Origin: UBA3775 sp051877895
GTDB lineage: Bacteria > Bacillota > Clostridia > Lachnospirales > Lachnospiraceae
Assembly: GCA_051877895.1 (NCBI GenBank)
Contig: JBJEJI010000071.1
Span: 1-36,169 of the forward strand
DNA: 36,169 nt
Direction: 5' to 3'
Part shown: positions 23,656 to 31,918 of the stretch, one piece after another
Layout of the letters: each line of letters begins with the position of its first letter
Position numbering within the stretch: the first letter of the stretch is position 1
The notes under the pieces: generated by a model
Databases searched by the model: none
The model's input: the letters and a program-made list of their open reading frames with translations, nothing else
Told to the model about the DNA's origin: nothing
Position numbers and translations under genes: made by a program

Positions 23656-25221
23656 CTATTGAAGGACAAACCGGAATATAATTTTAATCTCCACCCCATC
23701 CTCACTTGGTGTGACAACAATTTTATCCAGTACCTCTGCAACCGTTTCCCGGTCTAACAGTTCTATTTTTTTTCGGTTTAAAAGCGTTTCCAACCATTGA
23801 TTTTGTTCCGGTTTTTCCGAATGCGCACGGTTTTGCAGCAGTCCCAGCTGCCCTTTCAATAATTCCTCTTCTTTTAAGTACACATTTTTATACTGCAAAT
23901 ATTCTTCTTTACTGAGAATTCCCTCTTTGTAATCCTCATATAACGTCTTTTTCATCCTGATATTCTTTTCCAACAGTGTGGCAAACCTTTTTTGTTCTCC
24001 GGTTTCTCCACAGTTCCACTTTCGTTCTGTCCCTTGCACATATGGAATTTCTCCTGCCTTTTCTATCTGTTCATTTAATTGTTCCAACACCAGCTTTTCC
24101 AACATCTGAACAGGAACACTGTTTCTTGTGCAGACCTGACTGCCGTACCGTTTATAGGAGCCACAGATATAAGTAACCTTTTCCCTGCCATTTTTTTCCT
24201 TGCTGCTTACTTTACTCATGGACCTGCCGCAATTGCCGCAAAAAAGATAACCTGCAAACAACCCCACACCTGATTCAAGGTGAAGCTGTCTGGTATTACG
24301 ATCCAGCAGCTGCTGTGTCATATTCCAGGTTTCCTCAGAAATAATCGGTTCATGTGTGTTTTTTACAACAATCCAATCCTCCTGTGCATTTTTTTCTGCT
24401 TTCCCATGTACTGTTTTCCGAAGGCTTTTATTTTGAACCATACTGCCTGTATACATTTCATTCCGAAGAATGGTATGTATCGTACTGTATGTCCAGTATT
24501 TTGTCTGCTCCGCTCTTTGTCCGTTGGTGTACTGAAATCCATTGAGCCTTTTATACTCTGAAGGGCAGGGAATTCCTTCCCGGTTTAAAATTCTTGCAAT
24601 GCCGAGTTTTCCCTGTCCGTGGTTATACAGGTCAAAAATCCTTCTGACCACCATGGCTGCCGGCTCATCAATCATTAGCTTATGCCGGTCATTGGGGTCT
24701 TTTTCATAGCCGTATGACGGGAATGCACCGATAAATTTTCCTTCTGACTGCAAAGAACGAAAAGAACTTTTGACCTTTCTGCTGATATCCTTACTGTACT
24801 GGGCATTAAAAATATTCTTAATCGGCATAATAAAATCATCCTGTGCATTTGCCGAAAAAGAATCATATCCATCATTTACTGCAATAAAACGTACTTTCTT
24901 TAGAGGAAAATAATTTTCAAGATACTGCCCCGCTCCGATATAATCCCTGCCGAACCGGGACAAATCCTTTACAATTACACAATTAACTGCTTCACGGTCA
25001 ATCAATCCAATCATTTGCAGGAACCCTGGTCTTTCAAAATTGGTGCCCGTACAGCCGTCATCAATAAACTCATCAACAATTTTGTAATTATCCGTAAATG
25101 CCTGTCTGATAAACCGTTGAATCAGTATTCTTTGTGATGCAATGCTGTCACTCTCATCCTTATCCCCATCCTCTTTTGACAGTCTGAGATAAAGTCCGAT
25201 TTTCCAGAATGGTGTTATCAC
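23656..25221 (-). CDS. Large serine recombinase (integrase/excisionase of the element)
   Basis: A 521-residue protein. The N-terminal resolvase domain (about 1-150) begins YLRLSKEDGD with catalytic Ser15, followed by SIASQR, FIDDGCTGTNFERPGF and VKDLSRFGRD. The recombinase DNA-binding domain is at about 165-290, the zinc ribbon (FCGNCGRSM ... YICGSYKRYG) at about 320-375, and a coiled-coil segment at about 410-470. It integrates and excises DNA between short att sites without homology. The stop codon is only about 37 bases from the att junction, the usual terminal position for integrases. The TAG stop happens to be in frame with the deacetylase fragment. Confidence 0.96.
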   Translation of the reverse strand: MITPFWKIGLYLRLSKEDGDKDESDSIASQRILIQRFIRQAFTDNYKIVDEFIDDGCTGTNFERPGFLQMIGLIDREAVNCVIVKDLSRFGRDYIGAGQYLENYFPLKKVRFIAVNDGYDSFSANAQDDFIMPIKNIFNAQYSKDISRKVKSSFRSLQSEGKFIGAFPSYGYEKDPNDRHKLMIDEPAAMVVRRIFDLYNHGQGKLGIARILNREGIPCPSEYKRLNGFQYTNGQRAEQTKYWTYSTIHTILRNEMYTGSMVQNKSLRKTVHGKAEKNAQEDWIVVKNTHEPIISEETWNMTQQLLDRNTRQLHLESGVGLFAGYLFCGNCGRSMSKVSSKEKNGREKVTYICGSYKRYGSQVCTRNSVPVQMLEKLVLEQLNEQIEKAGEIPYVQGTERKWNCGETGEQKRFATLLEKNIRMKKTLYEDYKEGILSKEEYLQYKNVYLKEEELLKGQLGLLQNRAHSEKPEQNQWLETLLNRKKIELLDRETVAEVLDKIVVTPSEDGVEIKIIFRFVLQ

Positions 25222-25263
25222 AACTGCCTACTATGCTGACAATGCTGAAAAAGCAGCACAATA

Positions 25264-25416
25264 TTACCGGCTGCCGACTGCCACATTATTAGGGGGATTG
25301 TTATCAGCCTCCCGGTTTTCATGGGAGCGGATAAGGGATAAAAGAACGGTCTGAATTGTTTTTTCATTTGTACTTGAATATGTGACCCGGATTTCCTTTG
25401 TTTTCTCATTTTTCAT
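25264..25416 (-). CDS. Small recombinase-linked protein, candidate excision (directionality) factor
   Basis: A 50-residue basic-to-polar protein (MKNEKTKEIRVTYSSTNEKT at the start, a helix TVLLSLIRSHE, then an Asn/Pro-rich tail). It lies 42 bases before the recombinase gene on the same strand. Composition and frame look coding, and the competing 63-codon frame overlapping the recombinase start is basic and low-complexity. A TATAAT lies at 25446-25451 upstream. Small proteins next to serine integrases often switch them from integration to excision; here that is inferred from position only. The ribosome site is weak. Confidence 0.55.
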   Translation of the reverse strand: MKNEKTKEIRVTYSSTNEKTIQTVLLSLIRSHENREADNNPPNNVAVGSR

Positions 25417-25445
25417 TTCATATATGTCCGGTTTTTTATATCATC

Positions 25446-25451
25446 ATTATA
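25446..25451 (-). promoter_or_regulatory. Possible -10 box for the excision-factor/recombinase pair
   Basis: TATAAT on the minus strand, 30 bases before the 50-residue gene. The best -35 candidate, TTTTCA, is weak. Confidence 0.35.
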
Positions 25452-25522
25452 TTGTTCATTCTCAAATTTATGAAAATGAAATCCAGCTTTTTTCCTATCT
25501 GTCGTTATTACTTAACACTATA

Positions 25523-26587
25523 TTATTTCATATATTCTTTCAACAGTGCCGTAAGCATATCAAGTTTTGCAGCCACTACTATTTTATCCTTTGTCCCCTT
25601 GGATTTATCTATTTCATCAAACAACTGGTTTTTCTCGTTTCTTTTCCCGGCTCTCAAATGTGTTTTGAAGTCTCTGATAAAATTGATAAACACAGTATCT
25701 GCCTCTTTCATACCGGTAAATCTGTGAAACAGGGTCAGCCATATGAAGGACTCCTTACTGGTAAAAACATCCTTCACATCGTCTATAATAACCGCTTCCA
25801 GTCTTTGCAGATTTTCATCAAGTTTTTCAAACTCTTCCTTTGAAGCATTTTCATTTAAAAAACTGCAAATTGCTTTTGTCTGCTTTTTCCAGTTGTCAAA
25901 ATGATACATGCACATTACCGTTTCAACAACCACACGTTCCAGAACCCCCTTATTTTTTTCTTTTTCTTTAAAATCACTGCAATTTACAAAAAAACCTCTG
26001 TCAATAATCCCCCTTATTTCCCTTGCATAGCGGTCAATATATGTAAAGGCTTTCTGACTTGTATTCATGGATGTATGGTTATTATAGCGTTTGATTAACT
26101 GAGAAACACGATGGGTATCACAATGTTCATGAATGACGGTTTCTACCTGATACTCATTAAATTTTTTCTTTAATTCATCAGGCAGCTGGTCATAGGTCTT
26201 ATTTTTTATATCAAACACAGCATCTTCCCAAAGAATATTTCCGCCACAATCCGTAACTGCCCTGCCTCTTTCATCCCGTACCTTTGCTCTGTAATGAATG
26301 ACGGAATCCTCTATTGCAGATGTAATTTTGTAATTGCCGTATCGGAATTTCCGGAAGGCCCCGCTCCTCTGCCCGCCGTCCACAATCCAAAGCTGAGAAC
26401 TGCTTTCTTCTCCCAGAATAATCGGTGGAATGTAATCTTCCGTAAGTACAGTTGCAATTAATCCGTTTACCTGCTCATTGTTCCACACAAATTGTCTTTG
26501 TGTATCCGAATCATTTCTTATATCCTTATCCTTGATTTTTTCTAAGTACATTTCCATTGTATATGTTTGTTTTCTTGGCTTTGCCAT
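25523..26587 (-). CDS. DUF262 (ParB/GmrS-like) domain protein
   Basis: A 354-residue soluble protein. The N-terminal 130 residues carry the DUF262 pattern: TQRQFVWNNEQVNGLIATVL, then DYIPPIILGEE and IVDGGQR, the motif of the ParB/Srx-like nucleotidase fold. The C-terminal 220 residues are helical. It lacks the HNH nuclease half of GmrSD restriction enzymes. Because it lies 21 bases after the sigma-factor gene under the same SOS-type promoter, a role in phage development or host takeover is as likely as one in defence. AAGGGGAG gives a good ribosome site. Confidence 0.82.
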   Translation of the reverse strand: MAKPRKQTYTMEMYLEKIKDKDIRNDSDTQRQFVWNNEQVNGLIATVLTEDYIPPIILGEESSSQLWIVDGGQRSGAFRKFRYGNYKITSAIEDSVIHYRAKVRDERGRAVTDCGGNILWEDAVFDIKNKTYDQLPDELKKKFNEYQVETVIHEHCDTHRVSQLIKRYNNHTSMNTSQKAFTYIDRYAREIRGIIDRGFFVNCSDFKEKEKNKGVLERVVVETVMCMYHFDNWKKQTKAICSFLNENASKEEFEKLDENLQRLEAVIIDDVKDVFTSKESFIWLTLFHRFTGMKEADTVFINFIRDFKTHLRAGKRNEKNQLFDEIDKSKGTKDKIVVAAKLDMLTALLKEYMK

Positions 26588-26608
26588 TGCTGTATTTCTC
26601 CCCTTTAT

Positions 26609-27157
26609 CTAAAATAGTAACGATACATTTCTGTACGAATGAATTGCTTCCCGGCAATCTCGATACCTGGTATTACTAATTTGCAATTTTTCTTTAATCT
26701 CACCCGGTGAATATCCTTTTGCTGTCAAAAACAATACATTCTTCTGTAAATCTGACAGTCTGCCCAGATATTGAACCATCTTTTCACTATAGACTTCTTC
26801 TTTATCAATTATTTCTTCTTCGACAGATTTCATTCCCACAAGAAAATCTCCTAATGCTGTGTTATCCTCACCTCCTACAATCATATCTATAGATATGGTC
26901 ATTCCATCTGCCTGCCTTTTTTGCCGGTTTCTTCTGGTCATTTCGGTTTTAAATTGATTGACCAGACAGGAATAAAGAAAACCGTCAAAAGACTGTTTCC
27001 CGTCATACCGGTTTATGGTCTCTGCAAAAACCTCATTTGCAAGAGAATAAAAATCTTCATGATCCACCTCAAACCGTAACTGAAACAAAATTTTATCTAC
27101 TGTGTTGCGAAGCCTTTGTGCATTATCCGCATAATAAGAATCAATTATTTCTTTCAT
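26609..27157 (-). CDS. Phage-encoded sigma-70-family (ECF-like) sigma factor
   Basis: A 182-residue protein. Region 2 at about 30-85 (DFYSLANEVFAETINRYDGK, then FDGFLYSCLVNQFKTEMTRR) and region 4 at about 128-175 (LSDLQKNVLFLTAKGYSPGE, IKEKLQISNTRYRDCREA). No region 1.1 or 3, hence ECF-like. It probably redirects host RNA polymerase, or just possibly the element's own polymerase, to element promoters. The promoter upstream is consensus and carries LexA-type boxes, placing it as an early SOS-induced regulator. Confidence 0.85.
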   Translation of the reverse strand: MKEIIDSYYADNAQRLRNTVDKILFQLRFEVDHEDFYSLANEVFAETINRYDGKQSFDGFLYSCLVNQFKTEMTRRNRQKRQADGMTISIDMIVGGEDNTALGDFLVGMKSVEEEIIDKEEVYSEKMVQYLGRLSDLQKNVLFLTAKGYSPGEIKEKLQISNTRYRDCREAIHSYRNVSLLF

Positions 27158-27213
27158 AATATTTCCCCTTTATTTTGACTTTTCCCCCTTAGTAATTTCT
27201 TTAGTTGAAAGCG

Positions 27214-27242
27214 ATTATAGAACATTTGTTTGCATTTGTCAA
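27214..27242 (-). promoter_or_regulatory. Consensus sigma-A promoter of the sigma factor / DUF262 operon
   Basis: TTGACA (27237-27242) and TATAAT (27214-27219) match perfectly at 17-base spacing on the minus strand. A LexA-type box occupies the spacer next to the -10. Confidence 0.88.
27220..27231. promoter_or_regulatory. LexA-type (SOS) box 1
   Basis: GAACATTTGTTT fits the Gram-positive LexA pattern GAAC-N4-GTTY. It abuts the -10 hexamer, where binding would block the polymerase. Confidence 0.6.
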
Positions 27243-27252
27243 CTGCTTTTTA

Positions 27253-27264
27253 GAACATCTGTTC
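27253..27264. promoter_or_regulatory. LexA-type (SOS) box 2
   Basis: GAACATCTGTTC is a perfect GAAC-N4-GTTC palindrome. Its centre is 33 bases (three helix turns) from box 1, placing both on the same DNA face. It also lies upstream of the plus-strand genes. Confidence 0.65.
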
Positions 27265-27425
27265 TCAATTTTAACCTCGTTTTTTAATTTTTTGGTTCAA
27301 ACTATTTTCAAATGTAGAAGTAATAGACAGAACCGTTTTTGCATCCCATATCCGAAAAGAAGAAATTTTATAAACAAGCAACGATGTCGGGAAACAAAAA
27401 CGACAAATACAAGGAGGAAAAACTT

Positions 27426-27647
27426 ATGATAACAGGAAAACACACAACAAGATTTTTTGAAACAGACCATACTGCTTACGGAGGCAGAATCTACCTGTCT
27501 GATTTTGAAACAGACTATGAATGCACAATGGCATATATGGCAGCCAGAATCGTAAACGATCATTTATTTGATGAAAGATGTAAAAAGGCGGCCGGGCAAC
27601 GGGACCAACGAAAGGAATTCTGCAATCGAAATAACGGAGGCATCTAA
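27426..27647 (+). CDS. Small protein preceding the RNA polymerase gene
   Basis: A 73-residue acidic-to-neutral protein starting MITGKHTTRFFETDHTAYGG. Very strong AAGGAGG eight bases before this ATG decides the start over an earlier in-frame one. Its stop lies one base before the polymerase start codon, so translation is coupled. No family is recognised; a polymerase accessory or regulatory role is an inference from position. Confidence 0.75.
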   Translation: MITGKHTTRFFETDHTAYGGRIYLSDFETDYECTMAYMAARIVNDHLFDERCKKAAGQRDQRKEFCNRNNGGI

Positions 27648-27648
27648 A

Positions 27649-30303
27649 ATGGGAAACACACCACAATATACATTAATAAAAATACCTCTTGCAGAGCTTA
27701 TAGCCCAAAATTTCAATGTGAAAATTGACAGGGAAACAGAGATAGAAAAGGAATACTGTATCGCCCAGGGGGATTCATTGTTATTCGATCAGATTCAACG
27801 GCTGCGAGGCAGCTTTTCATCCCATATCAGCGAGATGATTCTGGTTGTTGCCAAAAAAAATCCCAAACAGGAAAAAGAGCTTCGTTATATTTTAAAAGAA
27901 GGTTTTACTTACAACGGCATCCACTATTCCCGTTTCGGGAAATCCGCTTCGCAGGCCAAGGACGGCATTACAGCATTTGTCTGCGACAGGATATATGAAG
28001 AATTATACATGATTACACAAATGGATATTCCTGTTGCAGAATGCATTATTGCCAAGTATGAGGCACAGCGCTGCCTGCCCTTTAGTTCCTGCACATTAAT
28101 TAATGACTATATTCCCAATATTGTCATTATCGGTGAATACGAAAAAACCTTGCAGAACAGGCTGATTAAATATGTGGAGGAACAGGAAAAGGAGTTTATC
28201 GATACCAAAACCGGCGAAAAGAAACACTATACTTCAAGGGAAATCAAGGAAGACTGCCGGGATTTAACGCTGTCACCCTTTGACGGATGTGGCTGTCACG
28301 AGCATGAATTTACGGAAATCATCAGTACCCGGCTGGGTCTTGATTATCAGGCTGCCGGAATGCAGGTACGATTCCCTTTTGTCAAGGGCTATTCCGTATA
28401 CGTTCCCTTCCGTGAAATTCTGAAAGAATGGGGACACGAATATATAACCGACGTTTATGGTACCAGGCACCACATTGATTCCGTGGATTGTATCTGGAAT
28501 ACCACCATGTTTAAGGGTCATAAGCTCTTTCTGGAAAAGTATGGCAATCATGCCTGGACAGCATATATGCAGACCCTTCGGAAATATAAATTTAAACTCG
28601 GCATCAGTAAATACAGTCACCATATCAGGCACTTGAACCAATACACCCGTATGAATTTTCAGTATCTACAGTGTCTGGATTTGTGGAATCCTAAATATAT
28701 TGACTATTATGAGAATCAAAAAACGGGGGATTACGATATTCTTGACGATGCAAACGACGGTAAAATTATAAAGTTGGCCAAATATACTACTCAGCTTTAT
28801 GAAAAAATTATTAATGGGGACAAATTTTATACCTATAAATTTATGGGCATTACAGACACTGAGGATTATGAACCGGAAAGCAGGTATCTGGAAGCAGTTT
28901 TAATCAATGATGATATGCTGAAAGACCCCGCCGTAAAACAGTTTGTTTACCGAAAACTGAAAAAGGCCATTGATGAGGCAAAGGTAGGCAAAATATACTG
29001 TTCCGGTTTTTATCATACCGGCGTGGGTGATATGATAGGTTATTTACAATATGCGGCAGGCATGGAAGTAACAGGCTGTTTAAAAGAGAGGGAACTATAC
29101 AGCGGAAATTTTCCGTGCGGGGATATCATCTCCTTTCGTTCTCCATTAGTAGACCCCTCGGAGGTAAACAAAATAAAAATCGCACGTAATGATATCATTG
29201 ACCGGTGGTTCGGAGCCTTTCGGGACCAGGATATTGTTATGTTCAACATGTACGATATCTCGGCACCCCAACAGGGAGGTGCCGATTTCGACGGGGATAT
29301 TTTCTTTTTGTGTAATGACCCCATTGTCATTGCTTCCAAAATCGAAAAAAATATTATTCTGGATATTGATGATAAAGCTACCGCCCGTTCACAGCCATAT
29401 ACCATGGAAAATATTGTGGAATACGAGGTTATGACACGGGATTACCGCATCGGAGAAATAACCAATGCCGCAACTGCCATTGAAAACAGATTTACCACCA
29501 ATGCGGAGCTGAGAAAAAAGTATTCCGACTATGCTTCCCTGCTGAGAATCTACCAGGGGAAAGAAATTGATTTTCTAAAAACCGGCTTCCGCTGGCACAT
29601 GAATGCTGCTTTGCGGAAATATCTGACCAGCCTGCCCTATTTCCTGCTTTTCAACTACCCGTCCAAGAGAAAAACATATGAGACCCTGCGGGAGAAGAAT
29701 CAAAAAATCGAAAAAGCGGAGGACAGACTGAAATTAAATGCCTACCACTCCCCTTCTCCCATGAACGAACTGTGTGATTATATCTGCACATGGGAGAAGA
29801 AACATATCCAGTGGAAGCATGATACCAACAATCTGCCGGATATTGGAAGCCTTGTTATCAACCATGATTTGGAACTGTCCGACCCACAAATCACAAAAAC
29901 GGTAAGACGGTATATTAACCGGTTTGCAGAAGAAGTCCGGAAGCATATTCAGCTTCAAAGAGAAAAGTCCGATGATGAAAACCACAAATTTCATATGGAG
30001 GAAATTGCGGGTCAAATAAAGCACAAGCTGTGGGAGGAATTACAGCTTGACGAGGAACTGATTGCCAATTATGTCATTCAGACGTCCTATCGCAGCCTGT
30101 CTGTCAGCAAATCCCTGGCATGGACCGGATACGGGGATTATATCATAAAAAATCTAAAACAGAATTCCGGCTCCCGTAAGCATATGACCATTACAGAGGT
30201 TTCCGTCCCTTCGGAAAACTCTTATGAATATCTGGGAAAGTACTACGACTTCACCCAATCAGACGGTTCTTCCGATTGTCAGATATCCAAACCCGAAGCA
30301 TAA
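27649..30303 (+). CDS. Single-chain RNA polymerase of the YonO / RdRP-like (double-psi beta-barrel) family
   Basis: An 884-residue protein. The key signature is GGADFDGDIFFL at residues 544-555: D546, D548 and D550 form the metal-binding DxDxD of two-barrel RNA polymerases. Just upstream is RSPLVDPSEV (about 497-506), matching the R-(N/S)-P-x4-P-x-(D/E)-V element that precedes the DxDGD loop in cellular RdRPs and their phage relatives. The N-terminal 300 residues and the helical C-terminal 330 are unlike host RpoB/RpoC. It is predicted to make RNA on DNA (as SPbeta YonO does) or possibly on RNA. The start at 27649 has GGAGG at eight bases; an ATG 27 codons upstream overlaps the small gene and is rejected. 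No sigma-A promoter is seen before the pair. Confidence 0.88.
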   Translation: MGNTPQYTLIKIPLAELIAQNFNVKIDRETEIEKEYCIAQGDSLLFDQIQRLRGSFSSHISEMILVVAKKNPKQEKELRYILKEGFTYNGIHYSRFGKSASQAKDGITAFVCDRIYEELYMITQMDIPVAECIIAKYEAQRCLPFSSCTLINDYIPNIVIIGEYEKTLQNRLIKYVEEQEKEFIDTKTGEKKHYTSREIKEDCRDLTLSPFDGCGCHEHEFTEIISTRLGLDYQAAGMQVRFPFVKGYSVYVPFREILKEWGHEYITDVYGTRHHIDSVDCIWNTTMFKGHKLFLEKYGNHAWTAYMQTLRKYKFKLGISKYSHHIRHLNQYTRMNFQYLQCLDLWNPKYIDYYENQKTGDYDILDDANDGKIIKLAKYTTQLYEKIINGDKFYTYKFMGITDTEDYEPESRYLEAVLINDDMLKDPAVKQFVYRKLKKAIDEAKVGKIYCSGFYHTGVGDMIGYLQYAAGMEVTGCLKERELYSGNFPCGDIISFRSPLVDPSEVNKIKIARNDIIDRWFGAFRDQDIVMFNMYDISAPQQGGADFDGDIFFLCNDPIVIASKIEKNIILDIDDKATARSQPYTMENIVEYEVMTRDYRIGEITNAATAIENRFTTNAELRKKYSDYASLLRIYQGKEIDFLKTGFRWHMNAALRKYLTSLPYFLLFNYPSKRKTYETLREKNQKIEKAEDRLKLNAYHSPSPMNELCDYICTWEKKHIQWKHDTNNLPDIGSLVINHDLELSDPQITKTVRRYINRFAEEVRKHIQLQREKSDDENHKFHMEEIAGQIKHKLWEELQLDEELIANYVIQTSYRSLSVSKSLAWTGYGDYIIKNLKQNSGSRKHMTITEVSVPSENSYEYLGKYYDFTQSDGSSDCQISKPEA

Positions 30304-30321
30304 TTACAGGAGGTCATAAAA

Positions 30322-31164
30322 ATCGATACTTATTTATATGAAATAATGGAAGATTATCGGAATGCCGCCTCTGCCGAAGAAAAAGAAGCTGTTTTCCGCT
30401 CATTCTGCTCTTACATATGGACAAGCGGCAATGAACGAATGGTCTGCCCCAAAGCCATCCGCTTTTCGGTCAGAAAGGAGCTTTCCGATGAAGAGGTGGC
30501 ACAGATTTTTGCCCAAAGTGCAAAGGTGGAGTACACAGGTTACCGGTCAAAATCCAAGGAAACTGACTGGTGCAGTTTAATCAGACAGAAAATCAATAAC
30601 CTTTATACCAAATATTTTGATAAAGAAGTAATTCTGAATCCGGAATATATGAATTTATTAAAAACCCCCAAACGTTTGTACTATCAATGGATAAACGGCA
30701 CCGAAATGGATGCCTCCATGCTGGCAGCCCGTATTGACAGTGCACTGTATGCTGCCGCAGAAATAAAGGCGGTCTGTCAGAAACAGAAAATGGTAGCAGA
30801 CTGGGATCAATATCAAAAAATCACAGAAGGATTCTTACATAAAATATTTGATAACTGTAAACAGCCGGAGGATTTGGGAACACATGCCGGCTATTGTAAT
30901 CCGTATGATTTTTTAAATGAGGACAATTTTTACATACGTTATTTCTGCCGAAGCCTTGAAGCCTATATGCGGAACTATCATAAGGAATATTACGGTTTAA
31001 AACGCGGACGGAATAAACGATATAAGCGGTGTGAACGCTGCGGCAGCCTGATTGCAATATCAAAGGCCAAGGATTATTCAACCAAATATTGTCATTCATG
31101 CAGGAAAGAAAAGCGAAAAGAAATCAACCGTAATTACTACATTAAGACCAGGCAGAAGGTTTAA
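30322..31164 (+). CDS. Zinc-ribbon protein encoded after the RNA polymerase; probable ATC start
   Basis: About 280 residues, largely helical, ending in a CERCGSLIA ... YCHSCRKEKR four-cysteine zinc ribbon and a basic tail, suited to nucleic-acid binding. The first ATG (30346) has no ribosome site. The frame is open upstream, and AGGAGG (30308-30313) stands exactly eight bases before an in-frame ATC (30322), giving the N-terminus IDTYLYEIMEDYRNA. I take ATC as the likely start, with the ATG as alternative. It follows the polymerase stop by 18 bases, so a transcription-related role is plausible. Confidence 0.7.
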   Translation: MDTYLYEIMEDYRNAASAEEKEAVFRSFCSYIWTSGNERMVCPKAIRFSVRKELSDEEVAQIFAQSAKVEYTGYRSKSKETDWCSLIRQKINNLYTKYFDKEVILNPEYMNLLKTPKRLYYQWINGTEMDASMLAARIDSALYAAAEIKAVCQKQKMVADWDQYQKITEGFLHKIFDNCKQPEDLGTHAGYCNPYDFLNEDNFYIRYFCRSLEAYMRNYHKEYYGLKRGRNKRYKRCERCGSLIAISKAKDYSTKYCHSCRKEKRKEINRNYYIKTRQKV

Positions 31165-31290
31165 ATTTCCCCGGTTTAAAGCCTGTTTCGGACACTTATA
31201 TTGTTGTTATATATACAGTGATGGATATCCAAAACACGCCTGACTCCATTCCACTTCCCGAGAGTATTCATGACTCTCCAAATCTGCAGG

Positions 31291-31321
31291 CGGCGGTGCT
31301 GCCGCTGTGACAGCATCGCCG
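31291..31321 (+). terminator. Strong hairpin between polymerase and structural modules
   Basis: CGGCGGTGCTG pairs with CAGCATCGCCG (11 pairs including one G-U) around a 9-base loop, followed by TTTGTGTCTG. The T-tract is weak, so it may be a partial terminator. The rest of 31165-31379 holds only a 29-codon frame (31221-31310) without a ribosome site. Confidence 0.55.
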
Positions 31322-31379
31322 TTTGTGTCTGTAATATAAAATCATAACTGTTTCTGAAATTATTGAAGGGGGTGACATA

Positions 31380-31910
31380 TTGGCAAACAGTTCATTAGTA
31401 TCAAATCTGAAAAATGCAGTAATTGCGGAGCTCCTCAAAGATGAAGCCATCTTTGATGCCATTGACAGTCCGGATATCACTAATCCGGAGGATGCGGACG
31501 AATTACTGTACAAGCATATCTTTCCGTATCACAAAAGTCCGGAAGCACTAACGGGTGCCGTTACTCTGCTTACGGTACAGGTACAGATTCCCAAAACCTA
31601 TGACCAGAACAATCTATGGGTTGTTCCCCGTCTGGAAATATGGATCATATCTCATGAAACCCATATGACGGTTGACAATATCCCCGATATTTCAGACAAC
31701 AGAAATGATTATCTTTCAAGACTGATTGACCGGAAATTCAACGGCAGAGATACCTTCGGAGTGAATCCGGATGAAAAAAACAATATTCATCTGTACGGAA
31801 ATCTGGAGCTTGTCGGCAATACAGAAGGCGTCTTTTCCGAGGATTACCTTTTCCGGCAAATGCTGTTTGAAATGAAAGATATCAACAACGGGCTCTGCCC
31901 TGACAGGTAG
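31380..31910 (+). CDS. Probable phage structural/assembly protein (TTG start)
   Basis: A 176-residue mixed alpha/beta protein starting LANSSLVSNLKNAV, with TTG as start behind GGGGGTGA. Its first gene position in a run of structural genes, and acidic strands such as LTVQVQIPKTY and VPRLEIWIISHE, recall neck or head-tail connector proteins, but no family is firmly recognised. Confidence 0.55.
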   Translation: MANSSLVSNLKNAVIAELLKDEAIFDAIDSPDITNPEDADELLYKHIFPYHKSPEALTGAVTLLTVQVQIPKTYDQNNLWVVPRLEIWIISHETHMTVDNIPDISDNRNDYLSRLIDRKFNGRDTFGVNPDEKNNIHLYGNLELVGNTEGVFSEDYLFRQMLFEMKDINNGLCPDR

Positions 31911-31918
31911 GTGGCGGC

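Noticed and set aside
23656..23658. Programmed read-through fusing recombinase to deacetylase
   Set aside because: The frames agree across one TAG, but this is a one-in-three chance and no recoding signal is seen.
25218..25409. 63-codon frame overlapping the recombinase start by ATGA
   Set aside because: Composition is basic and hydrophobic without structure, and the other frame (25264-25416) looks coding instead.
27568..27648. Longer start for the RNA polymerase
   Set aside because: The extra 27 codons overlap the preceding small gene, have no ribosome site and read as its out-of-frame shadow; GGAGG marks 27649.
31221..31310. 29-codon frame before the structural genes
   Set aside because: No ribosome site, and its end falls in the loop of a hairpin; more likely untranslated.
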